Assembly (NCBI GenBank): GCA_965261015.1
Contig: CBDHCC010000001.1
Span: forward strand, 434,001 to 498,000
Origin: CBDHCC01 sp965261015
Lineage (GTDB): Bacteria > Pseudomonadota > Alphaproteobacteria > Sphingomonadales > Sphingomonadaceae
DNA length: 64,000 nt
Direction of reading: 5' to 3'
Below, piece after piece: positions 1-10,007 of this stretch; the stretch's first letter is position 1, and each line of letters begins with the position of its first letter. Below the pieces are notes generated by a model. The model saw only the letters and a program-made list of their open reading frames with translations. It did no database searches and was not told where the DNA came from. The position numbers and the translations under genes are program-made.

Positions 1-930
1 GAGCCGTTGGCCGTCAACGCCGTGCGCACCGTGGGACTGCGCCAGGACGCCGACGGACGGGACGCGCAGGCCGCGCGCACGATGGCGCTGGCGGCCGACC
101 TGTCGCGCCGCGACGTGCCCACCCAGACCTGGATGATCGGCCAGGCCGCCGCACGGGGCGATCTGGACCGGGTGCTGGACCATTACGACCTGGCGCTGCG
201 CGGGTCCCTGGCGGCCAAGCGGCTGCTGACCCCCGCGCTGGTCAAGGCGATGGCGGTGCCGGGAGCCGTCGAGCCCTTTTCGCGCCTGGTCGATCGCCAC
301 CCGCCCTGGTTCGGCGGCTTCGTGGCGGCGGTGGCCCAGACCGGTGGCGCGGCGGCGGGCGAGAACCTGGCGGCGGTGCTGTTGAGCCGGCCCGAACAGA
401 TGGCGGCCGTCGACCGCCGGACGCTCGCCTCGCTGATCGGGACCCTGGCGGCGGAGGGGCGCTTCGCGGCGGCGGAGCGGGTCTATGGCGGCCTGCCCGA
501 CCGCGCGGCCACCGACGGCCTGCGCTGGCCCGATTTCCGCGTGTCCGATCCGGTGCGGCCCTTCGACTGGACCGTCAGCCGCGATCCGGCCGTCAGCGCG
601 GGGGCGGTGCAGTCCGGCCTGGCCGTGCTGGTCACCCAGCCGGGCGAACATCGCGTGGTGGAACAGCTGCTGTCGCTGTCGCCGGGCCGCTGGGCGCTGA
701 AGGGCGGGGTGCGCGCGACGTCCGGGCAGCTGGGCGAGGCGCGATGGCGGCTGACCTGCGCGCGCGGCGACGCGCCGCTGGGGTCCGCCGACGCGCGCAC
801 CGCGGAACCGGGCGTGCTGTCGGTGCCCGCCGGATGTCCCTATCAGTGGCTGCGGCTGACCGTGCGCCGACAGGGCGACGAGGCGCTGGACCTGGTGGCG
901 CGTCCCCTGTCGCTGGTGCCCGCCGGATGA
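1..930 (+). CDS. TPR-like protein of exopolysaccharide locus (5' partial)
   Basis: The reading frame is already open at base 1, so the true start lies left of the window; 309 codons plus stop are visible. The first ~170 residues are Ala/Arg-rich and look like TPR-type helical hairpins (for example AARGDLDRVLDHYDLALRGS and GRFAAAERVYGGLP). The last ~130 residues look beta-rich and resemble a sugar-binding beta-sandwich (DWTVSRD, RWRLTC, YQWLRLTVRR), with two cysteines that could pair. I cannot assign a named family. Its stop overlaps the start of the phosphoglycosyl transferase gene (ATGA), so the two are co-transcribed. A role in polysaccharide assembly or export is inferred from position only. 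Confidence 0.7.
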   Translation, partial: EPLAVNAVRTVGLRQDADGRDAQAARTMALAADLSRRDVPTQTWMIGQAAARGDLDRVLDHYDLALRGSLAAKRLLTPALVKAMAVPGAVEPFSRLVDRHPPWFGGFVAAVAQTGGAAAGENLAAVLLSRPEQMAAVDRRTLASLIGTLAAEGRFAAAERVYGGLPDRAATDGLRWPDFRVSDPVRPFDWTVSRDPAVSAGAVQSGLAVLVTQPGEHRVVEQLLSLSPGRWALKGGVRATSGQLGEARWRLTCARGDAPLGSADARTAEPGVLSVPAGCPYQWLRLTVRRQGDEALDLVARPLSLVPAG

Positions 931-1544
931 CGCGGCGGGCCGGGTCGGACGCGGCGAAGCGGGCGGTGGACGTGGCCGTCGCCGCGGCCGGCCTGACGGT
1001 GGGGCTGCCCGTGCTGGGCGGCGTGGCCCTGCTGGTGCGCTGGCGGCTGGGATCGCCCGTGCTGTTCCGGCAGCAGCGGCCGGGGCGGGGCGGGGTGCCC
1101 TTCACCCTGATCAAGTTCCGCACCATGCGCGACGCCACGGACGCCGCCGGGCAGCCGCTGTCGGACGCAGAGCGCCTGACGCCGTTCGGCCGACTGCTGC
1201 GCTCCACCAGCCTGGACGAGCTGCCGGAGCTCTGGAACGTGCTGAAGGGGGAGATGAGCCTGGTCGGGCCGCGGCCGCTGCTGACCCGCTATCTGCCGCT
1301 CTATTCCGCCGAGCAGGCACGCCGGCACGAGGTCCGGCCGGGGATCACCGGCTGGGCCCAGGTGTCGGGACGCAACGCGCTCGCCTGGCCCGAACGGCTG
1401 GCTATGGACGTGTGGTACGTCGACCACCGATCCCTGGCGCTCGACCTGCGCATCCTGGCGGCGACCGTGTGGAAGGTCGTGCGGCGCGACGGGGTGGCGG
1501 AGGCGGGACAGGCGACGATGACTCCGTTCACGGGCAACCCATGA
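927..1544 (+). CDS. Undecaprenyl-phosphate sugar phosphotransferase (PglC/bac_transf type)
   Basis: A 205-residue monotopic phosphoglycosyl transferase that would place the first sugar phosphate on undecaprenyl phosphate to start a glycan repeat unit. It has an N-terminal membrane segment (about 12-38), FRQQRPG (47-53), IKFRTM (62-67), the catalytic Asp-Glu pair D97/E98 in STSLDELPELWNVLKGEM, and SLVGPRP (111-117). It has only the short catalytic unit and lacks the four-helix N-terminal domain of WbaP/WcaJ, so it is of the PglC kind. The ATG overlaps the previous stop (ATGA) and its own stop overlaps the next start (ATGA), giving a tightly coupled trio. Which sugar it transfers cannot be read from the sequence. 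Confidence 0.93.
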   Translation: MTRRAGSDAAKRAVDVAVAAAGLTVGLPVLGGVALLVRWRLGSPVLFRQQRPGRGGVPFTLIKFRTMRDATDAAGQPLSDAERLTPFGRLLRSTSLDELPELWNVLKGEMSLVGPRPLLTRYLPLYSAEQARRHEVRPGITGWAQVSGRNALAWPERLAMDVWYVDHRSLALDLRILAATVWKVVRRDGVAEAGQATMTPFTGNP

Positions 1545-2176
1545 CGATCGGCGCGGTCTACGGAGCCTCGGGTTTCGGACGAGAGGTCATGCCGATCGCT
1601 CGAAGCTGTTGGGGTGTGGAGCGACTCGTGTTCTTGGACGATTCAGAGGAGCGCGGCTCCGTGAACGGACATCCCGTCTGGCGCTGGGAGCGCTTCCTGG
1701 AAGAACCCGCATCGGTCTGTCGCTTGACCGTAGCGATAGCGGACAGCGCCGTGCGTCGCAGGTTGGAGGACCGGGCGCGATCCGCCGGTCGCCAACTAGA
1801 GTCGATCGCCCATCCCTCCGTCCAACGCGGCGACAGAGTCGACATCGGACCTGGAGCCATCCTGTGCGGGAATGTCGTTCTCACCAGCAACCTGACGATC
1901 GGTCGCTCCTTTCATGCCAATCTGGGGTCCTATGTGGCGCACGACTGCGTCATCGGCGACTACGTCACCTTCGCACCAGGGGTGAAGTGCAATGGAAATG
2001 TGCACATCGCGGACGACGCCTATGTTGGCACCGGGGCAATCCTCAAACAGGGCCGGCCGGATGCACCGCTGACCATCGGCGCGAACGCGGTGGTTGGGAT
2101 GGGTGCCGTCGTGACCAGGGACGTCGCGCCCGGCGCGACGGTGGTCGGCAACCCGGCCAGGGTGCTCATCCGCTGA
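1541..2176 (+). CDS. NeuD/PglD-family sugar O- or N-acyltransferase
   Basis: A 211-residue acyl-CoA-dependent acyltransferase. Residues 1-85 form a Rossmann-like nucleotide-sugar binding domain with YGASGFGREV (7-16). Residues 90-211 form a left-handed beta-helix of hexapeptide repeats, with the probable catalytic base His134 in VAHDCVIGDYV and a typical end VVGNPARVLIR. It probably acetylates a sugar nucleotide or lipid-linked sugar for the surface glycan; neighbouring aminotransferase and phosphoglycosyl transferase genes fit a PglD/PglC-like pairing. Base composition, especially in 1560-1930, is visibly less GC-rich than in the flanking genes, hinting at separate acquisition. Confidence 0.9.
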   Translation: MTIGAVYGASGFGREVMPIARSCWGVERLVFLDDSEERGSVNGHPVWRWERFLEEPASVCRLTVAIADSAVRRRLEDRARSAGRQLESIAHPSVQRGDRVDIGPGAILCGNVVLTSNLTIGRSFHANLGSYVAHDCVIGDYVTFAPGVKCNGNVHIADDAYVGTGAILKQGRPDAPLTIGANAVVGMGAVVTRDVAPGATVVGNPARVLIR

Positions 2177-2521
2177 CCGGCCCGGCTCTGCGCGAGCCTG
2201 CGTGGTGGTGGAGTGGACTGTTTCGGGTGCGACCGGAGCCTTGAGAAGCTGTTCGTGGTGGGGAGCGAACTTTCGAGCCTTTCATGGGCCCAACTCCCGC
2301 TCGTCCCGAGCCTGTCGATGGACGTATGAGTGGCTCGGCAACGGCGATCGCCGGCAGTGCCTTACCCAACCTCCTTCGACAGGCTCAGGACGAGCGGATC
2401 GGAGGCGAGGGGTTCAACCTGCGGCTGACTGCGGAGGGGATGAAGGGAGGCGGGTCTTGGACTGCCGCAAGGGACTTGGGCCTCTCCGCCTCGACGCCTC
2501 ACCCCCAAGTCGCACCAGCCG
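2177..2521. other. Convergent intergenic region, 345 bp, with inverted-repeat element
   Basis: The stretch lies between the 3' ends of the acyltransferase gene (+) and the aminotransferase gene (-). Short open frames here overlap one another and resemble no family. The recognisable content is the 99-bp inverted-repeat element at 2298-2396. I see no T-run terminator. The rest shows nothing I can name. Confidence 0.7.
2298..2396 (-). repeat. 99-bp inverted-repeat element, copy 1
   Basis: Two 24-base arms, 2298-2321 and 2373-2396, are inverted copies of each other with 22 of 24 positions matching (arm consensus: CGCTCGTCCTGAG then CCTGTCGAAGG). The 51-base middle is clearly related to the middle of a second copy at 62815-62913, read in the opposite direction, and both elements are exactly 99 bp. 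It sits between convergent genes. Such CCTTCGACAGGCTCAGG-type repeats are known to be scattered between genes in many sphingomonad genomes. A REP/BIME or MITE-like nature is inferred; no transposase is nearby. Confidence 0.85.
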
Positions 2522-3700
2522 CTAGCGGCTGGCCTCCGCCAGCACCGCCGTCACGGTGGCGCAGATCGTGTCCACCTCCGCGTCGGTGAGCGTCGGGTGG
2601 GTCAGGAACATCAGGCTCGTCTCGCCCAGCTCGCGCGCCACGGGCAGCGGCTCGGCGGGACGCCAGCCGGTGCCGTCGAACGCGCGCTCCCGATACACCT
2701 CCGAACAGCTGCCTTGATAGAGGGGCGCGCCGGCGTGCGTCGCCTCGGCCACGATCCGGTCGCGCGACCAGCCGTCGCGCAGCCTGTCCGGCCGTACGTA
2801 GGCGTAGAAGCGATAGTGCGCGTGGGTCACGCCCGCGCGCGGCACCGGCGCGCGCACCGCATCGGCGAAGGGTGCCAGCGTGTCGGCGTAGCGCGCGGCG
2901 ATCGCGGTCCGCCGCGCGGTCCATTCGGCCATCCGGGTCAGCTGGATGCGGCCGATCGCGGCCTGCACCTCCAGCATCCGCCAGTTGGTGCCGAACGATT
3001 CGTGCAGCCAGCGAAAGCCCGGCGGGTGTTCGCGCTCGTACACCGCCTCGAAGCTTTTGCCGTGGTCCTTGTGCGCCCACATGGCGGACCACAGGGCGGG
3101 GTCGCGGGTCGTCACCATCCCGCCCTCTCCGCCGGTGGTGATGATCTTGTCCTGGCAGAAGGACCAGGCGCCCGCGTCGCCCCAACCGCCCACCGGACGC
3201 CCGTCGATCGCCGCCCCGTGGGCCTGCGCGCAGTCCTCGATCACCTTCAGCCCGTGTTCGGCGGCCAGCGCGTCGAAGCCCGCCATGTCGCACGGCCACC
3301 CGGCCAGGTGGACGGGAATGACGGCGCGCGTGCGCTCCGTCAGCACGGCGCGCGCGCTCTCCGGTGTGATGTTGCCGCTGTCCGCGTCGACGTCGGCGAA
3401 CACCGGAACCGCGCCCGCGCTGACCACCGACGACACGGACGCGATGAAGGTGCGCGGCGTCACGATCACCTCGTCGCCCGGACCGACCCCCAGCCCGGCG
3501 AGCGCCAGGTCGAGCGCCAGCGTGCCGTTCGCCACCGCGACCGCGTGCGGCACGCCGGTCCACTCGGCGAACTCCCGCTCGAACGCGCGGCCTTCCCCGC
3601 CGGTCCAGTAATTGACCCGGTTGGACCGGACGACGTCGGCGACGGCCGCCACCTCCTCCTCGCTGAAGGACGGCCAGGGGGAGAGGGGGGTGTTGAGCAT
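2522..3700 (-). CDS. DegT/DnrJ/EryC1-family PLP sugar aminotransferase
   Basis: A 392-residue enzyme of the usual family length that would transfer an amino group, typically from glutamate, to a keto-sugar nucleotide. Landmarks are NGTLALDLAL (59-68), IEDCAQAHGA (154-163, D156 contacts the PLP ring nitrogen) and SFCQDKIITTGGEGG with the Schiff-base lysine K185. The start is the ATG at 3700; no strong ribosome binding site precedes it. It is transcribed away from the GT4 gene at 3791, so 3701-3790 is a shared divergent promoter region. With the UDP-sugar dehydrogenase nearby it points to an amino sugar in the exported glycan. The exact substrate is unknown. Confidence 0.93.
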   Translation of the reverse strand: MLNTPLSPWPSFSEEEVAAVADVVRSNRVNYWTGGEGRAFEREFAEWTGVPHAVAVANGTLALDLALAGLGVGPGDEVIVTPRTFIASVSSVVSAGAVPVFADVDADSGNITPESARAVLTERTRAVIPVHLAGWPCDMAGFDALAAEHGLKVIEDCAQAHGAAIDGRPVGGWGDAGAWSFCQDKIITTGGEGGMVTTRDPALWSAMWAHKDHGKSFEAVYEREHPPGFRWLHESFGTNWRMLEVQAAIGRIQLTRMAEWTARRTAIAARYADTLAPFADAVRAPVPRAGVTHAHYRFYAYVRPDRLRDGWSRDRIVAEATHAGAPLYQGSCSEVYRERAFDGTGWRPAEPLPVARELGETSLMFLTHPTLTDAEVDTICATVTAVLAEASR

Positions 3701-3790
3701 CGCCCACGCGATCTAATGGCGCGCCGCCCCGCCGCCTAGTGCGCCGCCGCCCTCGCATCGCCCGCCCGCCTGTGCTTTGGCGGGCGGGCC

Positions 3791-4903
3791 ATGGCCACCG
3801 TGCTCCTCAACGGCTCGCTCGCGTCGAGCCTCGTCAATTTCCGCGGGCCGTTCATCCGGGCGATGCTGGCGGCGGGCCACCGGGTCCACTGCACCGCGCC
3901 CGCCATCCCCGACGACGTGGTCCGAGCGCTGGCCGACTGGGGCGCGGACTGCACGTCCGTGCCGCTGGCGCGCACCGGCCTGACGGTTCGCGGCGACCTG
4001 GCCTATCGCGCGGCGCTGCGCGGTGTGATCCGGCGCGTGCGGCCCGATCTGGTGGTGGGTTACACGGTCAAGCCCAACGTCTGGGGCTCGCTCGCCGCGC
4101 GGGCGGAGGGTGTGCCGTCGGCCAGCTTCGTCACCGGCCTGGGCTTCGCCTTCATCGCGCGCGGCGGGCGCCCGGTGCGGCGCGCGGTGCAGGCGATCGC
4201 GCGCCGCCTCTACCGCCTGGCGACGGACGCGAACCGGGTCGTGATCTTCCAGAACGAGGACGATCGGGCGGACTTCGTGGCCGCAGGCTGCCTGGGCGAT
4301 CCGGGCAAGGCCCGGATGGTGAACGGGTCGGGCGTGGACGTGGCGCATTACGAGGCCGCGCCGCTGCCGGCCGCGCCCGTGTTCCTGCTGATCGCGCGCC
4401 TGCTCTGGTCAAAGGGTGTGGCGGAGTACGCGCAGGCGGCCCGCGCCGTGCTGGCCGCGGTGCCGGACGCGCGGGTGCGGCTGGCCGGCTTCCTGGATCC
4501 CGGACCCGACGGCGCGGACGCGGCCGACCTGGCCCGGTGGCGGGCCGACGGGGTCGAGTTTCTGGGCGCTCTGGCCGACGTGCGCCCCGCGCTCGCCGAC
4601 GCCAGCGTCTATGTCCTGCCGTCCTGGCGCGAGGGCACGCCGCGCACGGTGCTGGAAGCGATGGCGATGGGCCGCCCGGTCGTCACCACGGATGCGCCGG
4701 GCTGCCGTGCCACCGTGACCGACGGCGACAACGGCCTGCTGGTGCCCGTCCGCGACCCGGCCGCGCTCGCCGACGCCATGCTGGCGCTGGCCCGCGACCC
4801 CGATCGGCGCGCGGCCATGGGCCGGCGCGGGCGCGCGATCGCGGAGGAGCGGTACGACGTCCATCGGGTGAACGCGGCGCTGATGGCGCATCTGGGCCTG
4901 TGA
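3791..4903 (+). CDS. GT4 glycosyltransferase (PglA-like)
   Basis: A 370-residue retaining glycosyltransferase with GT-B fold. The N-terminal half binds the acceptor (VGYTVKPNVWGSLAA, SFVTGLGFAF); the C-terminal half carries the EX7E motif E281-GTPRTVL-E289 within VLPSWREGTPRTVLEAMAMG, and the loop DAPGCRATVTDGDNG that is typical of PglA/WbpY-like HexNAc or galactosyltransferases. It acts at the inner membrane on undecaprenyl-diphosphate-linked sugar. The start ATG at 3791 opens a run of + strand genes that continues to 8499. Donor sugar not determined; UDP-GalNAc or UDP-GlcNAc would be usual for this subgroup. Confidence 0.92.
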   Translation: MATVLLNGSLASSLVNFRGPFIRAMLAAGHRVHCTAPAIPDDVVRALADWGADCTSVPLARTGLTVRGDLAYRAALRGVIRRVRPDLVVGYTVKPNVWGSLAARAEGVPSASFVTGLGFAFIARGGRPVRRAVQAIARRLYRLATDANRVVIFQNEDDRADFVAAGCLGDPGKARMVNGSGVDVAHYEAAPLPAAPVFLLIARLLWSKGVAEYAQAARAVLAAVPDARVRLAGFLDPGPDGADAADLARWRADGVEFLGALADVRPALADASVYVLPSWREGTPRTVLEAMAMGRPVVTTDAPGCRATVTDGDNGLLVPVRDPAALADAMLALARDPDRRAAMGRRGRAIAEERYDVHRVNAALMAHLGL

Positions 4904-4944
4904 GCGGCTGGACTTTCGCGGCGGTCGGGGGAAGGGACATGGGG

Positions 4945-6225
<1,281 letters not shown>

Positions 6226-6229
6226 CCCG

Positions 6230-7411
6230 ATGGGCAGCTTCGCGGCCACCGGAGTGGACTACGCGATCGCGCTGGTGATCGTGCTGGTCACGGTGGCGGG
6301 CGGCACGATGCTGGCCCGCGCGCTGAAGGTCAATCCGCTGACCGGCGCGCTGGTGGTGCTCGCCAGCCTGATCTTCGCCTATGCCAAATACGTCAACACG
6401 CTCGTCGATGGCTCGGACTCGATGGCGTACTATGTGTTGTCCTTCGGTCGGGTCGATGTGGCGCTGGGCACCGACTTTGTCACCGTGCTCACCTCCTTTT
6501 TCACCAAAGGGGCCGGCCTGGCCTTCCTGCCCACGAACATGGTGTTCGGCGCCGCGGGGGCGATCGCCTCCCTGCTGTTCTACGCCGCGTGGCTGCGGTC
6601 GGCGGCGTTGAAGCCGAGCGTGGCCGAGCACGTCGTCTTTTTCGGCATCGTCACCGTTGCGGTGGGCTTCTGGGGCGGCGGGATCAGCAAGGACGCGCTC
6701 GCCCTTCTGGGTTCGTCCCTCTTCTGCCTGGGGCTGGTCGCGGCGAAGCCCCGCCTGTCGGTCATCGTCGCCGGCGTGGCGCTGATGGTCGTCGTTCGGC
6801 CTCACATCGCGGCGGCGATGCTGCTGGGCTTGGCGGCCGCGGTTCCGCTGGCGAAGGACCTGCCGCTGCGCACCCGCGGCTCTCTGCTGGCGGTGTCGGT
6901 GGTGGCGCTGGCCACCCTGATCCCGTTCGTCGTCTGGTATGTGGGGCTCGAGCAGGGCGCTGGGCTGGCCGACCTGCAGGAGAACATCGAGGATCGGACG
7001 ACGAACTTCGCGGGATCCGGTGGCTATGTCGACCTCTCCAGCCTGCCGCTGCCGCTTCGGATCTTAAGCTACCTGTTTCGGCCGCTCCCCTACGAGGCGG
7101 GTTCGGTCACGCAATTGCTCGCAAGTGGTCAGAACCTGCTTCTCCTGCTGGCGATCGGCCTGCTTCTCTCGTCGGCCCGCCGTTCGGGCACTCACCGGCG
7201 CGACTTCGCTCCGCTGGCCCTCCTGATGTTCGCGCTGGCCGCGCTCGTCCCGCTGGCGCTCGGCACCTCCAACCTGGGCATTTCCATGCGGCAGAAGTGG
7301 ATGTTCGTTCCGGCACTGCTGCTGGCGCTCGTTCAGCTGCGGAGTTGGGCGCATTTGCGCCAGGTGCCCCGTTTGGCCGCGCCGCAGGCGGTGCTGCGGC
7401 CGGCGGAATGA
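6230..7411 (+). CDS. Polytopic membrane protein of EPS locus, possible polymerase
   Basis: A 393-residue protein with about ten hydrophobic segments, opening with a helix at about residues 10-30 and ending in a short basic tail. A non-hydrophobic stretch of about 55 residues (GLEQGAGLADLQENIEDRTT onwards) lies in the second half and probably faces the periplasm. This layout, and the location between a dehydrogenase and a glycosyltransferase gene, is what a Wzy-type polymerase or O-antigen ligase-like protein would show, but I see no diagnostic motif and the assignment is inference. Starts four bases after the preceding stop and overlaps the next start (ATGA). Codon use is a little less GC-rich than in the flanking genes. 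Confidence 0.75.
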   Translation: MGSFAATGVDYAIALVIVLVTVAGGTMLARALKVNPLTGALVVLASLIFAYAKYVNTLVDGSDSMAYYVLSFGRVDVALGTDFVTVLTSFFTKGAGLAFLPTNMVFGAAGAIASLLFYAAWLRSAALKPSVAEHVVFFGIVTVAVGFWGGGISKDALALLGSSLFCLGLVAAKPRLSVIVAGVALMVVVRPHIAAAMLLGLAAAVPLAKDLPLRTRGSLLAVSVVALATLIPFVVWYVGLEQGAGLADLQENIEDRTTNFAGSGGYVDLSSLPLPLRILSYLFRPLPYEAGSVTQLLASGQNLLLLLAIGLLLSSARRSGTHRRDFAPLALLMFALAALVPLALGTSNLGISMRQKWMFVPALLLALVQLRSWAHLRQVPRLAAPQAVLRPAE

Positions 7412-8499
7412 AAATCGTCAGCCTGATCGTCGGCTTCGGTCCCGGTGGCGCTGAAAACCTGGTGACCGGTCTGAGTGCCGAATTCGTGGCGGCGGGGCAC
7501 GAGTCCGTAGTCGCCGCCCTCGCGAACGGCCTCGACCTGGGCACCGACCCGGCCGGCGAGGAGGAGATGGCCGAGCGCATCCGTCGGGGCGGAGGCGAGG
7601 TGCGTCGCCTGTCGCTCCGCCGTCGCCGCGACCCGATCGCCGGCAGTCGTGCGCTCAGACGGCTGTTGCGAGAGACCCGGCCCGACATCCTGCACGTCCA
7701 CACGCCGATGGCCCTGCTCTACGCACTGGCGTCCTGGTGGAGCGGTCCTGTGGTCTACACTCACCACAACACCCGCTTCGAACGCTTTCGCCGGCTGGTG
7801 CCGCTGTTCGATCGCGTGGTGAGCCACTACGTCGCCATCAGCCCCGCCCTGGACACGCTGCTGCGCGCGCGGGTGAGCCGCCCGGTGACGCTGATCCGCA
7901 ATGGAGTGCCGCTGCAGGACGGGGACAGGGCTAGCGAGAGGGGCGACCGCGACGGTCTGTCGCTGTTGGCGGTCGGCACGGTGCGGCGGGAAAAGGACTA
8001 TCCCAATCTGCTCACCGCGGTCGCGGGGGCGAGGGCACGATTGGAACGGCGTCATGGCGCTGTCCGCCTGACGATCGCCGGCGAGGGGCCGGAGGAGAGC
8101 GCGGTGGCCGCGAAGGTCCGCGAGCTGCAATTGGACGACTGCGTGCGCTTGGCCGGCAACGTCGCGACGGTGGCACCGCTGCTGGGCGACGCCGATATGT
8201 TTGTGTCAGGCTCCGTCAGCGAAGGGCTTCCGATCGCCTTGCTGGAGGCAGCGGCGGCGGGGTTGCCGATCGTCGCCACCAATGTCGGCAGCGTTGCGGC
8301 GGTCGTGCGCGACGGGGTGAATGGGCGATTGGTGCCGCCATCCGACCCCGGCGCTCTGGCGGACGCGCTGGTGGACGCCGCCGGTGATCCCGCGCGTCTG
8401 GCGGACTGGTCGGCCGCGTCGCGCGCGATCGCAAGCGAATTCTCAATTGAGAAATGTGCGCGACAACACCTCGCCCTGTACCAACGGCTTCTCGCCTAG
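7408..8499 (+). CDS. GT4 glycosyltransferase
   Basis: A 363-residue GT-B enzyme. The N-terminus MKIVSLIVGFGPGGAENLV has the glycine-rich loop common in GT4 enzymes; HVHTPMALLYALAS (96-109) and VVYTHHNTRFERF (115-127) belong to the acceptor domain; the EX7E motif is E272-GLPIALL-E280 followed by ATNVGSVAAVVRDGVNG. The ATG at 7408 overlaps the stop of the membrane protein, which places the true start well inside a longer overlapping open frame. It is the last gene of the + strand run and faces a GT2 gene 13 bp further on. Donor and acceptor sugars cannot be told. Confidence 0.92.
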   Translation: MKIVSLIVGFGPGGAENLVTGLSAEFVAAGHESVVAALANGLDLGTDPAGEEEMAERIRRGGGEVRRLSLRRRRDPIAGSRALRRLLRETRPDILHVHTPMALLYALASWWSGPVVYTHHNTRFERFRRLVPLFDRVVSHYVAISPALDTLLRARVSRPVTLIRNGVPLQDGDRASERGDRDGLSLLAVGTVRREKDYPNLLTAVAGARARLERRHGAVRLTIAGEGPEESAVAAKVRELQLDDCVRLAGNVATVAPLLGDADMFVSGSVSEGLPIALLEAAAAGLPIVATNVGSVAAVVRDGVNGRLVPPSDPGALADALVDAAGDPARLADWSAASRAIASEFSIEKCARQHLALYQRLLA

Positions 8500-8512
8500 C
8501 GACCCCGCCGCC

Positions 8513-9307
8513 TCACAAGCGCTCCCGCGCCAAGTCGCGGGCAAGTAGGGCCAGCGCGACGGCCTTTTGGCGTAACAGCTCGACCTTGGGATAATAGCCT
8601 TCCGCCCACGCTTTCGCGACGAACGGCCGCTGTCCGCGCCACCGCGCCCAGCCCGAACCCCTGCTCAACGAACCGGGACGCAGCGCGCGCAGATAGAGGG
8701 GGTCGTTGGTGCCCGCCGTGTGCCAGCCCGCGCGCCCCATCCGGATCAGCAGGTCGAAATCCTCCTTGAGCGGCAGGGTCGTGTCCAGCCCGCCGAGCGC
8801 GCGCACCGCGTCCACCCGCAGCAGGTGCATCGGCAGGCCCGCCGGGATGCCGCCGGGGACGGCCATATCGGCCGCGCCGAACGCCCCGTCGTGCCGGCCG
8901 AAGCGCGACCGCCGGTCCGGCCGGCCGGCGGCGTGCGCCACATATCCGGTGTAGGCGGACCCCAACTCCGGTCGGTCGCGCACGGTCGCCATCCGCCGTT
9001 CGAGATTGTCTGGCGTCAGCCTGTCGTCGCTGTCGACGAACGCGACCCATTGGCTGCCCACCTCCGCCAGCCCGCGATTGCGCGCGGCCGCGGCCCCGCC
9101 ATTGTCCTGGCGCACCAGCCGCGCGCCGGGGCAGGCGGCCACCGCGTCGCGCGCGGGCGCGGGATCGGCCGACCCGTCGTCCACCACCACGATCTCGTCT
9201 GGCGGGCGGGTCTGGGCGGCGATGGAGGCGAGGCACCGCGCCAGCCACGGCCCGTCGTTGAAGGTGGGGACCACCACCGCCACCGTGTGCGGCACCGGCT
9301 CGCTCAC
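8513..9307 (-). CDS. GT2 family glycosyltransferase
   Basis: A 264-residue inverting glycosyltransferase with a GT-A fold: VAVVVPTFNDGPWLARCLAS near the N-terminus, DEIVVVDDGS (37-46), NGGAAAARNRGL (69-80) and the metal-binding DXD-like FVDSDD (90-95), later LPLKEDFDLLIRMG, the usual E/D-D acceptor motif. I chose GTG at 9307, directly after the end of the sulfotransferase gene; an in-frame ATG at 9337 would give 274 residues and a 23-base overlap. No transmembrane segments, so it is probably a peripheral, short GT2. It is co-directional with the sulfotransferase gene and is likely its operon partner. Confidence 0.88.
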   Translation of the reverse strand: MSEPVPHTVAVVVPTFNDGPWLARCLASIAAQTRPPDEIVVVDDGSADPAPARDAVAACPGARLVRQDNGGAAAARNRGLAEVGSQWVAFVDSDDRLTPDNLERRMATVRDRPELGSAYTGYVAHAAGRPDRRSRFGRHDGAFGAADMAVPGGIPAGLPMHLLRVDAVRALGGLDTTLPLKEDFDLLIRMGRAGWHTAGTNDPLYLRALRPGSLSRGSGWARWRGQRPFVAKAWAEGYYPKVELLRQKAVALALLARDLARERL

Positions 9308-9314
9308 GGCCGGT

Positions 9315-10007
9315 TCATCCCACGGCCGGCGGCGCATAGCCCAGCCGGCTCACGTCTTCCGCATAGACGCGCCCCACGATGGCGGCTGTTTCGGGCGTGT
9401 AGAGCGCGCGCCAGTCGACGGCGTCGCCCGAGCGGTTGGTGTGCGGCACCGCGAAGGGCCGGCCCGTGCGCGCCTCCACCCAGGCGACTGTGGGAGCCAG
9501 GTCCTCCAGCCGCCCGACATGGTCCACGATCGTCCGGCCCGCACCATCCGTCAGCCAGCGGGTCTGGGGCTGGAACACCCCGTCCTCGCGCGTCAGGTCG
9601 GCATGCGCCAGCCACTCGCGCACGAAGCCGTCGAACGTTTCGAACTCCGGCCGGGCGTACCGCTCCGGCTTGGCCAGACCCGCCACCACCCCGTCGCCCA
9701 CGCCCACCCCGCTGCGGGCGAAGCGCCAGGCGGACACGGCGCGCGACCAGGGGTCCCGCACGACCGAAAAGCGGGGCAGGGCCGCCACCCGGGCCGACGC
9801 GAAGCGCGCCACGTCGCTGGCGGTGTAATGTCCCATGAACCGGCCATAGAGCGCCTGGTTGATGCTGGACCCCGCCGCCTTGGGCACGTGGACGAAGACG
9901 ACGCCGGCTTCGCGCAGATAGCGCCCCCGCCGCCGAACGAGCAGCGCGGCGCGCGCGGGCGCCGGCAGGTGGGACAGGGCGGCGCGCGCCAGGCGGATGG
10001 GGGTCAC
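9315..10007 (-). CDS. Sulfotransferase (Sulfotransfer_2-like)
   Basis: A 230-residue enzyme expected to move sulfate from PAPS to a hydroxyl, here probably on a surface polysaccharide or glycolipid. The 5'-phosphosulfate loop is FVHVPKAAGSSINQAL (38-53, K43) and the 3'-phosphate site is FSVVRDPWSRAVSAW (R84, S88). Both match bacterial Sulfotransfer_2 proteins. The start is the GTG at 10007: AGGAG lies seven bases before it, while longer readings from upstream ATG codons run into the divergent promoter region and encode low-complexity sequence. Sulfated glycans are uncommon in soil sphingomonads, so this gene shapes the prediction for the whole locus. Confidence 0.87.
   Translation of the reverse strand: MTPIRLARAALSHLPAPARAALLVRRRGRYLREAGVVFVHVPKAAGSSINQALYGRFMGHYTASDVARFASARVAALPRFSVVRDPWSRAVSAWRFARSGVGVGDGVVAGLAKPERYARPEFETFDGFVREWLAHADLTREDGVFQPQTRWLTDGAGRTIVDHVGRLEDLAPTVAWVEARTGRPFAVPHTNRSGDAVDWRALYTPETAAIVGRVYAEDVSRLGYAPPAVG

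Noticed and set aside
2202..2589. Two 100-codon plus-strand frames between the acyltransferase and aminotransferase genes
   Set aside because: They run through the dispersed repeat and into the 3' end of the antisense aminotransferase gene.
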